A stretch of DNA of 10,603 nucleotides, from contig CANQLN010000028.1 in assembly GCA_947624695.1 (NCBI GenBank), positions 1 through 10,603 of the forward strand, read 5' to 3'. The DNA is from an uncultured Bacilli bacterium (GTDB lineage Bacteria; Bacillota_I; Bacilli_A; RF39; UBA660). The translations under genes and the position numbers were made by a program. The notes below the pieces were generated by a model, which saw nothing but the letters and a program-made list of their open reading frames with translations, made no database searches and had not been told where the DNA came from. Below are positions 1 through 4,595 of this stretch, piece after piece; position 1 is the first letter of the stretch, and the number at the start of each line of letters is the position of its first letter.

Positions 1-4
1 AAAT

Positions 5-31
5 TTGACAAAAAAATAACCATTTTATAAT
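5..31 (+). promoter_or_regulatory. Possible antisense promoter facing the small peptide gene
   Basis: The plus strand carries perfect TTGACA (5-10) and perfect TATAAT (26-31) hexamers separated by only 15 bases, two shorter than optimal. A transcript starting near 38 would be antisense to the 3' end of the peptide gene, the arrangement known for txpA/RatA and bsrG/SR4 in Bacillus. The TATAAT lies within the terminator stem-loop, so part of the match may be coincidental to that AT-rich hairpin. No clear plus-strand terminator was found before 290. Confidence 0.3.
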
Positions 32-35
32 GGTT
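10..35 (-). terminator. Intrinsic terminator of the small peptide gene
   Basis: On the minus strand a perfect 7-bp stem AACCATT/AATGGTT (18-24 with 29-35, 4-base loop) is followed by A and a run of seven T (16-10). It lies about 18 bases beyond the peptide stop codon, which supports the small ORF as a real, separately terminated gene. Confidence 0.65.
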
Positions 36-52
36 TCCTCATTTTTTCTCTT

Positions 53-139
53 TCAAAACTGATAAATTCCCGAGATAATTCTGAGTAGTGAATAAATGAT
101 AATTATAAGTGAGAAAATTAGAATGTCTTTTTTATTCAC
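53..139 (-). CDS. 28-residue hydrophobic single-span membrane peptide, candidate type I toxin
   Basis: A GTG-initiated small ORF on the minus strand, too short for usual gene callers. Its start follows GGAGGTGAT (151-143); seven bases separate GGAGG from GTG, which is an ideal ribosome binding site and the strongest in the window. The peptide begins MNKKD, then runs through a continuous Ile/Leu/Phe/Ser stretch (about residues 6-18, including four isoleucines in a row), then R20, and ends at TGA after GIYQF. The basic N-terminus and one membrane helix fit a small membrane peptide. A terminator begins about 18 bases after the stop, so the gene forms a complete tiny unit. No convincing promoter was found; a weak TATTAT (225-220) with TTCTGA (248-243) is possible. 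Such peptides are typical of type I toxins, but I do not recognise the family. It could also be a regulatory or stress peptide. The ORF and RBS are seen; toxicity is inferred. Confidence 0.6.
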   Translation of the reverse strand: MNKKDILIFSLIIIIYSLLRIISGIYQF

Positions 140-304
140 AATATCACCTCCAAACTTAAAAGTTATTCACTTCTAAGATGAAGGCAACGCCCAACTATTT
201 GAATATTCCTAATAAAAGGATAATAAACTATTGTTTTTGAAGTCAGAAAAACATGCGAACAACAAAAAACTTTTTTTAATAATCAATATTCTAAAATTAT
301 TTTC

Positions 305-333
305 TTGTATTATTTCTATTATTATAATATAAT
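305..333 (+). promoter_or_regulatory. Sigma-A type promoter of small RNA copy 1
   Basis: TTGTAT (305-310), a 17-base spacer, and a perfect TATAAT (328-333) put transcription start at about 339-341, where the conserved AGGAAG block begins. The -10 box lies in the 23-base segment that is present only in copy 1, so copy 2 lacks it. Confidence 0.6.
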
Positions 334-338
334 AATTT

Positions 339-425
339 ATAGGAAGCGTGAATTCACGCCGCCTAAATAAATAGTCGACGTTATTCAAATAACATTTCTA
401 TTATTTGAACGACGTCTTTTATTTT
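339..425 (+). ncRNA. Candidate small structured RNA, copy 1 (about 85 nt)
   Basis: A well-placed promoter and a terminator bracket a short stretch with no ORF. The RNA would begin with AGGAA, then form a hairpin from the perfect palindrome GCGTGAATTCACGC (346-359), which may be extended by AGG (341-343) pairing CCT (362-364). A 12-base A-rich linker (365-376) follows, then the terminator hairpin at 377-416. The only GC-rich exposed stretch is CGCCGCC at the 3' foot of hairpin 1, a plausible target-pairing segment. It does not match any riboswitch or housekeeping RNA that I can recall, and no gene follows on this strand, so a cis-acting leader is unlikely. Its function is unknown; an antitoxin role for the divergent peptide gene is conjecture. 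Confidence 0.5.
377..425 (+). terminator. Intrinsic terminator of small RNA copy 1
   Basis: The stem pairs GACGT (377-381) with ACGTC (412-416), then a short internal loop, then TTCAAATAA (384-392) with TTATTTGAA (401-409) around an 8-base loop. TTTTATTTT (417-425) follows directly, as expected for a plus-strand factor-independent terminator. Confidence 0.6.
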
Positions 426-429
426 GTCA

Positions 430-444
430 GCTAACATAGTTAGC
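430..444. other. Small inverted repeat between the two RNA elements
   Basis: GCTAAC (430-435) and GTTAGC (439-444) form a perfect 6-bp stem with a 3-base loop, five bases after the terminator U-tract of copy 1. It could be a back-up hairpin or a protein site. No T-run follows it on either strand. Confidence 0.3.
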
Positions 445-479
445 AACAATAATAAAATAATTAAAACTGATACTCTCAT

Positions 480-590
480 CTAAAATTATTTTCTTGTATT
501 ATTTATAGGAAGTGTGAGTTCACGCCACCTAAATTAGGTTGACGTTATCTAAATAATACTTTTATTGTTTAAACGACATATTTTTATTTC
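480..590 (+). repeat. Repeat element copy 2 (diverged)
   Basis: The second copy of the element at 291-425, about 55 bases further right in the same orientation. It keeps the exact 25-base 5' block and the ATAGGAAG block but lacks the 23-base insert with the -10 box. Both hairpins are recognisable, and the copy ends in ATATTTTTATTT (578-589). Confidence 0.75.
505..590 (+). ncRNA. Candidate small RNA copy 2, possibly silent
   Basis: Homologous to the candidate RNA at 339-425. Hairpin 1 is GTGTGA/TCACGC, where the C-G pair of copy 1 is now a U-G wobble on the plus-strand RNA. In hairpin 2 the inner stem is TAAATAAT (550-557) with ATTGTTTA (564-571), containing one C-G to U-A double change and one U-A to U-G change relative to copy 1. 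Two outer pairs (543 with 578, 541 with 580) and one inner pair (549 with 572) are broken, so the terminator is weaker. The only -10-like sequence is TATTAT (497-502), with no good -35. It may be unexpressed, weakly expressed or used under other conditions. Confidence 0.35.
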
Positions 591-689
591 AATCATTAAT
601 AAGTTAGAAGAATTAAAATGATTATAATGGAGCGTAATACTAGAAATAATATCCGTTTAAAAAATAAGTAACATTTAGATCATCATTGG

Positions 690-740
690 TTTAAGTTAAA
701 AACCTCATCTCTTTAAAGGAAATGAGGTTTTTAACTTAAA
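690..740. terminator. Large bidirectional terminator closing the frr operon
   Basis: A perfect 19-bp inverted repeat (690-708 with 722-740) surrounds a 13-base loop. The GC core CCTC/GAGG is flanked by A5 on one side and T5 on the other, so it can terminate transcripts from both directions. It lies 26 bases beyond the last gene of the minus-strand operon and would also stop plus-strand transcription from the small RNA region. Confidence 0.75.
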
Positions 741-766
741 TAAAAATAAGACAACAAAATAATTCA

Positions 767-1234
767 CTATTCAAGTGAACTAATTTTTTTCGTTTTAATA
801 ACTCTTATAATAACACTGATAAATATAGATATTAAAGCTGGTAATCTAAATGATAATAATAATCTAATTGTTTTATTAAGCATTACTCCTTTAACAGTAT
901 AACCTGTTCTAAATAAAAGAAGGACTACGGGTGTAAATGGCAACTGTTTAGTAAAATAAATTGTTGTCATAGCTAAAACATTTAAAAATGCTGGTGATAC
1001 TAAAAGCAAAATATAATAAACTATTGCGGATTTAATATTACCTTTTAAAGCCACTATAAATGTAATAACAACTTCTAATATTAAATTTATAATTAATAAT
1101 ATATTATGATTTACACCTGCTATTTCAATTAAGCATAAAACAAATAATAATATTACATCTAATACTAAGTATGCTGAAATTATTAGTGGTATATGGAAAT
1201 TCTTATCCATATTTATAAATTCCTTTTTATCCAT
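767..1234 (-). CDS. Small multi-pass membrane protein, unknown function
   Basis: A protein of about 155 residues made mostly of hydrophobic helices. Counted from the ATG at 1234, spans lie near residues 15-37, 44-63, 69-92, possibly 99-108, and 130-145, followed by a basic tail ending KTKKISSLE. I see no catalytic motif. It is the last gene of the frr unit, 16 bases after the frr stop. The ATG at 1234 is preferred because AAGGG ends nine bases before it; a TTG at 1243 in the same frame directly abuts this Shine-Dalgarno and is too close. A second ATG at 1210 is also possible, because the first codons are a duplicated 24-base unit, and there AAAAAGGA lies about ten bases upstream. Two to four spare N-terminal turns therefore depend on start choice. 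Function cannot be assigned. Confidence 0.7.
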   Translation of the reverse strand: MDKKEFINMDKNFHIPLIISAYLVLDVILLFVLCLIEIAGVNHNILLIINLILEVVITFIVALKGNIKSAIVYYILLLVSPAFLNVLAMTTIYFTKQLPFTPVVLLLFRTGYTVKGVMLNKTIRLLLSFRLPALISIFISVIIRVIKTKKISSLE

Positions 1235-1240
1235 ATTTAT
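1203..1240. repeat. 24-base tandem duplication in a gene start
   Basis: TTATCCATATTTAT occurs at 1203-1216 and 1227-1240, exactly 24 bases apart, with partly similar sequence between. On the coding strand it repeats the motif INMDK at the N-terminus of the membrane protein and duplicates an ATG, each with an A/G-rich Shine-Dalgarno-like stretch upstream. The frame is preserved (eight codons). Confidence 0.7.
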
Positions 1241-1250
1241 CAACCCTTTT

Positions 1251-1784
1251 TTATATTTTCATTAATTCTTCTTCTTTTTCTTTAACCTTTTCATCAACAA
1301 TTTTATTATATTTATTAATAAGTTCTTGAACATCTTCTAAATATAATTTTTCTTCATCTTCTGGTAATTCTTCTTTTTTTATTTTATCATTATCTTCTTG
1401 ACGAATATTTCTTAAGGCGATCTTAGCTTCCTCTCCTAAAGACTTAGCCATTTTAACATATTCTCTTCTTCTATCTTCCGTAAGTTCAGGAACTGTTAAA
1501 ATAATCATCTCGCCATTATTGCTTGGGGCAATTCCTAAATTTGATTCATTAATAGCTTTTTCAATATTTTTTAAAGCACTTCGATCAAAAGGCTTTATAA
1601 ATAATTGTTTAGCTTCCGGAACTGTAATATTAGCAATACTATTAATCGGAGTCATATTGCCATAATATTCAACCATTAAGCCATTTAACATGGCCGGATT
1701 AGCTCTTCCAGCTCTGATGGCTACTAATTTGCTATCTAATGATTCAATAGCTTTTTGCATTTTTACTTCGGTATTTAGATCCAT
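1251..1784 (-). CDS. frr: Ribosome recycling factor (RRF)
   Basis: With EF-G it splits post-termination 70S ribosomes in the cytoplasm and releases mRNA and tRNA for another round. The 177-residue length is close to the usual 185. Family signatures are clear: AIRAGRANPAML near residues 22-33, the VEYYG/TPINSIANITVPE block (38-57), then LTEDRRREYVKMAKSLGEEAK (101-121) and the C-terminal coiled-coil arm rich in Glu/Lys. The start at 1784 is preceded by GGAGG inside the last codons of the upstream gene, whose TAA ends two bases before this ATG, so translation is probably coupled. In many bacteria frr follows pyrH; here the upstream neighbour is an unknown membrane-anchored protein, so the usual tsf-pyrH-frr order is broken. 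The assignment is secure. Confidence 0.97.
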   Translation of the reverse strand: MDLNTEVKMQKAIESLDSKLVAIRAGRANPAMLNGLMVEYYGNMTPINSIANITVPEAKQLFIKPFDRSALKNIEKAINESNLGIAPSNNGEMIILTVPELTEDRRREYVKMAKSLGEEAKIALRNIRQEDNDKIKKEELPEDEEKLYLEDVQELINKYNKIVDEKVKEKEEELMKI

Positions 1785-1786
1785 TA

Positions 1787-2548
1787 TTATTTAACCTCCA
1801 TATCTTCATTATAATCTACTTGCGTGGTTTTGACAAGATATGTTATGCATAAATGACCATAATCATTAATATATAAACCATAATTATCTAATTCATTAAT
1901 TGTCTCATCAATCTTTATGACATTAGTCCCATCAACGCTTGATTGCTTTCCTTCTAAGTAAGTTTTCATCGCGCCTTTAACATCATCCATAGTTAAATGA
2001 TATATTTCTAAAATTTCTTCTTCCGTTAAACTTTCACCCGTTTTAACATCGAAAACATAACTTCTTGTTTTATTAAATGTTATATCATCGAAGCAAGAAA
2101 AATTATAATCTTTTAAAACTAAACTAACATAATTATTATATTCATAATTTTTATATTCTCGAAACATTAAAGAATAGATATTATCATAATCATATTTTTT
2201 TAACTCACTACTTAACAAATCGCCTTCTTGAATATAGCGAATGTTATTTTTATAAATTTTATTTTCTTTTTCTAAATTTTCATTTAACATCTCTTGGGTA
2301 CTTAAATTAATAACAACATCTTTATAATAAATTTCCCCTTCTTCACTTATAGTTTCTTCATTTTTATAATAAATATAATCTTTATCTTCATCTATTTTAT
2401 AATCTTTATATTCTTCTTTTTCTTGTTTACTGGCATTTTTCATTTCCTCTATGGTATAACGCGTATAGAAAAATCCGAAAGTGGCAAGGCCTATAACAAT
2501 TAGAATAAAAAGAATAAAACCAAATTTATTTTTAAAACCATCTTCCAT
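1787..2548 (-). CDS. Membrane-anchored extracytoplasmic protein, unknown function
   Basis: 253 residues: one N-terminal membrane helix (about 10-28) after a short cytoplasmic start, a highly charged Lys/Glu/Tyr-rich stretch (about 32-125), and a folded C-terminal part. Residues around RSYVFDVKTGESLTEEEIL faintly recall the DUF3298 domain found in RsiV and PdaC-type exported proteins (a beta strand, then D-x-K-T-G, then an acidic helix). That is only a resemblance seen by eye. The ATG at 2548 has AGGTGA eight bases upstream, and the gene begins eight bases after the thioredoxin-like gene stops. Topology suggests the bulk lies outside the membrane. Only three cysteine-free stretches and a lone C152 are visible, so no metal or redox site is apparent. 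Function not assigned. Confidence 0.75.
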   Translation of the reverse strand: MEDGFKNKFGFILFILIVIGLATFGFFYTRYTIEEMKNASKQEKEEYKDYKIDEDKDYIYYKNEETISEEGEIYYKDVVINLSTQEMLNENLEKENKIYKNNIRYIQEGDLLSSELKKYDYDNIYSLMFREYKNYEYNNYVSLVLKDYNFSCFDDITFNKTRSYVFDVKTGESLTEEEILEIYHLTMDDVKGAMKTYLEGKQSSVDGTNVIKIDETINELDNYGLYINDYGHLCITYLVKTTQVDYNEDMEVK

Positions 2549-2556
2549 TCAATCAC

Positions 2557-3153
2557 CTATTTAATATATTCTTCTAAAACATTTTTAAACATTTCTTTAG
2601 TTAAAGCAATGGCATTTTCAGTGTAATAATCTTCCGGAGTGGTATTGCCCTTAATGATTGAGGTTTCATCAAAATAAGCAAGTACTTCTCCTTCTTTAAC
2701 TACTAAAACTGTTGGAGCGGCCAAATCAGTTACGCCTTCATCATTAACTGGAGTATACACATTTAACTTATTAACTAATGTTTCATAAGTGCCATTTGAT
2801 TCATCCCGATCATCTAGAAAATCATAATAATAAATTTTATCTAGACCAATTTCTTTTCCAACTTCATTTAAATAATCTGCATAAAAACCAGTCCATTTAT
2901 TTTTAGGAAAGCCTAAAAGAACAACGCCACTTCGACCATTTACAATATTTAAAACCTCAGAAGCATTAGCAAAAACATATAAATTATCTTCGGAAATATT
3001 TTTATAAATATTACTAAATTTCTTGGCTTCAGTTTCACTACTATCTTTATAATTCATATTTCCGATAACAACAAATAATCCTATACAAATAATATATAAG
3101 ATAATATAAATAATCATTTGCGTTTTGGATTTAAACAACTTTTTCTTTTTCAT
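2557..3153 (-). CDS. Membrane-anchored thioredoxin-fold protein lacking the CxxC
   Basis: 198 residues with a lysine-rich start (MKKKKLFKSK), one membrane helix (about 12-31) and an extracytoplasmic thioredoxin-like domain (about 55-198). The fold is suggested by strand GVVLLGFP (76-83), a helix beginning where the active site should be, strand KIYYYD (106-111), and APTVLVVKEGEV (146-157) with the characteristic cis-proline at P147. Where relatives have C-P-W-C, this protein reads N85-K-W-T88, so it has no redox cysteines. The only cysteine, C23, lies in the membrane helix. It probably acts as a binding or scaffold domain and not as an oxidoreductase. It is first in the four-gene unit, with a promoter immediately upstream and a leader of only about 12-15 bases. 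Confidence 0.75.
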   Translation of the reverse strand: MKKKKLFKSKTQMIIYIILYIICIGLFVVIGNMNYKDSSETEAKKFSNIYKNISEDNLYVFANASEVLNIVNGRSGVVLLGFPKNKWTGFYADYLNEVGKEIGLDKIYYYDFLDDRDESNGTYETLVNKLNVYTPVNDEGVTDLAAPTVLVVKEGEVLAYFDETSIIKGNTTPEDYYTENAIALTKEMFKNVLEEYIK

Positions 3154-3167
3154 TATCCATCTCTTAA

Positions 3168-3219
3168 ATTATAACAAAAATTTTACTATAATTTAAGGGG
3201 CAAATTCTTCCAATGTCAA
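3168..3219 (-). promoter_or_regulatory. Promoter of the thioredoxin-like/frr operon
   Basis: On the minus strand an extended -10, TGTTATAAT (3176-3168), lies 14 bases before the ATG and gives a very short leader. A perfect TTGACA (3219-3214) with TTAAAT (3196-3191) at 17-base spacing offers a second, upstream start. Both would transcribe the four genes down to the terminator at 690-740. Confidence 0.55.
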
Positions 3220-3221
3220 TT

Positions 3222-3256
3222 AAAGTAAAGAAAAAGAAGATTATTTTTGATCTTCT
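3222..3256 (-). terminator. Weak intrinsic terminator of the helical-protein gene
   Basis: The minus strand shows AGAAGAT/ATCTTCT (3256-3250 with 3241-3235, 8-base loop) followed by TTTTCTTTACTTT. The stem overlaps the stop codon at 3243-3241. It is AT-rich, so the hairpin may be leaky. Confidence 0.4.
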
Positions 3257-4515
3257 GCTTCTTTTTTTATTCTCATTCTAACTCTTTCTCCAAAGTTTTT
3301 TACGGAAACTTCTGTTTCTGTAAGTAATTGATATTCTTCCATTAAAGCATCATTATAAGTTGTTTCTTTCTTTTCTTCTTTCACAGTCTCTAAAGCTTGG
3401 GCTTTTATTTCTAAGCCAAAGTAAGGAATTAAAATATTATTAAAAGAATTAAGAGCATAATTATAGATAACTGGTTTTTTCTCTAAGTCTTTGAGAAAGT
3501 CTATCATGTCCGCTACTAATCTGGAAGTTTTAACTCTTTCCCCACATAATTCTTTTAATATCGCGATATTTTCCGAAACTTTATAATCTAAAATTAATAA
3601 AGCTAAAATAGAACTTATATTATCAGTAAAGCAATCAGACTTTAATAAATAATATATTAAACTTGTATCTACTTCATTTTTACTTAAACATAAAATTTTT
3701 GCTTTAATTAAAGATTGTTTATTTTCTATTAAATGCTTATCAATAAGTAAAAGACGAACTTTATAAGAATTATAAGGTTTAGCATTTTGCATAACTTTTA
3801 AAGATTCCTCGGTTAAGTTAGCATCATATAAGTCTTTTGAAGAACCAATTACATATAAGTCAAAAGCTAAATAGCTTTTTGATTTGCTAATTATTTTCGC
3901 AACATTTGTATTAAATTTATGTTCAACAGTTGTTATATTAATAAAAGCTTGATAAACATAATAAGCAACTTCTTTATTAGGACAATTTTTATAAATTTCC
4001 ATATAAGTTTTTAAATTTTCTGAAGATAATTTACAACTATAAATAGCTGCAAAAGGTGATATAATATCTTCATTTAAAGAAGAAAGATAGGAAGCAACTT
4101 CTAAAGACATACCTAATTCATAAAGATAAGGATTACAAACAGCTTCAATAATAGCTTCTACTCTTTTATAATTTATATTATGACTAATTATATCTAAAGT
4201 AGGAGTTATTAATTCAGAATGAATTAATACTCTTTTTGATTCTAAAAAATTAATAACCAAATCTCTTACGGAAGTATCAAATAAACTTTGACATTTTTCC
4301 ATAATTGCTATAATTTCGTTACTCGTAAAGTTACAATGGTATTGATAAAAATCTAAAGCTATTTTTAAAAGAGAATTAAAATTCATTAAATGTGTTTCAT
4401 TAGCTAAATATTCTAAAATACTTTCATCAAGTTTAAATAAAATATGATAATCATATCCTTTTAAATTAATCTTTTGACATTTATTAATAAGTAATCCTAA
4501 AACATGTGATTTCAT
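3241..4515 (-). CDS. Unrecognised all-helical protein, possibly HEAT/ARM-like
   Basis: 424 residues with no signal peptide or membrane span, so probably cytoplasmic. The sequence reads as a long series of amphipathic helices with regular Leu/Ile/Ala spacing and pairs roughly 30-40 residues apart, as in alpha-solenoid scaffolds. The last 60 residues turn charged (VKEEKKETTYNDALMEEYQ, then a basic RVRMRIKKEAEDQK end) and look like a flexible tail. I recognise no catalytic motif. The ATG at 4515 is preferred over an in-frame TTG at 4554, because the -10 box TATAAT (4548-4543) would lie inside the longer ORF and AAAGGA ends ten bases before 4515. It is a monocistronic unit between the topA terminator and its own weak terminator. 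Conserved placement could suggest a housekeeping role, but function is unknown. Confidence 0.8.
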   Translation of the reverse strand: MKSHVLGLLINKCQKINLKGYDYHILFKLDESILEYLANETHLMNFNSLLKIALDFYQYHCNFTSNEIIAIMEKCQSLFDTSVRDLVINFLESKRVLIHSELITPTLDIISHNINYKRVEAIIEAVCNPYLYELGMSLEVASYLSSLNEDIISPFAAIYSCKLSSENLKTYMEIYKNCPNKEVAYYVYQAFINITTVEHKFNTNVAKIISKSKSYLAFDLYVIGSSKDLYDANLTEESLKVMQNAKPYNSYKVRLLLIDKHLIENKQSLIKAKILCLSKNEVDTSLIYYLLKSDCFTDNISSILALLILDYKVSENIAILKELCGERVKTSRLVADMIDFLKDLEKKPVIYNYALNSFNNILIPYFGLEIKAQALETVKEEKKETTYNDALMEEYQLLTETEVSVKNFGERVRMRIKKEAEDQK

Positions 4516-4542
4516 CTTTCCCACATCCTTTTCCGTTTTTAT

Positions 4543-4571
4543 ATTATATGCCAAGATAAATTTTAAAACAA
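4543..4571 (-). promoter_or_regulatory. Promoter of the helical-protein gene
   Basis: TTGTTT (4571-4566), a 17-base spacer and a perfect TATAAT (4548-4543) on the minus strand. Transcription would start near 4536, leaving a leader of about 20 bases with AAAGGA. The -35 begins one base beyond the topA terminator T-tract. Confidence 0.6.
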
Positions 4572-4595
4572 GAAAAATCCGCCTTTTAGCAGATT
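4572..4595 (-). terminator. Intrinsic terminator of topA overlapping its stop codon
   Basis: The minus strand reads AATCTGC, a 6-base loop TAAAAG, then GCGGATT (one U-G pair), followed by TTT, C and TTGTTTT. The first two bases of the stem are the last two of the topA TAA stop codon. Confidence 0.75.

Larger units (their letters stand above)
291..425 (+). repeat. Repeat element copy 1 (promoter plus two hairpins)
   Basis: The first of two related elements. The first 25 bases (291-315) recur exactly at 480-504, and the block starting ATAGGAAG (339) recurs from 505. Copy 1 has 23 extra bases (316-338) that copy 2 lacks. The remainder aligns along its length through both hairpins to the T-rich end, with scattered substitutions. 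There are no flanking genes on this strand, and I saw no transposase or obvious target-site duplication. Confidence 0.75.

Noticed and set aside
160..200. A third degenerate copy of the RNA element in the peptide leader (shared GTTATTCA and TGAA..ACG blocks)
   Set aside because: Shared blocks are only eight bases or shorter with gaps, which is expected by chance in such AT-rich sequence.
291..590. The two repeats as a CRISPR array
   Set aside because: Only two copies, each over 100 bases and diverged, with no uniform short repeats or spacers and no cas genes.
291..590. The hairpins as tandem riboswitches or T-boxes
   Set aside because: No plus-strand gene follows before the terminator at 690-740, and I recognised no conserved aptamer motif.
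618..671. 17-codon plus-strand ORF starting ATG at 618
   Set aside because: Only a weak purine stretch upstream, no clear promoter, and a charged composition without a recognisable pattern; chance is likely in AT-rich sequence.
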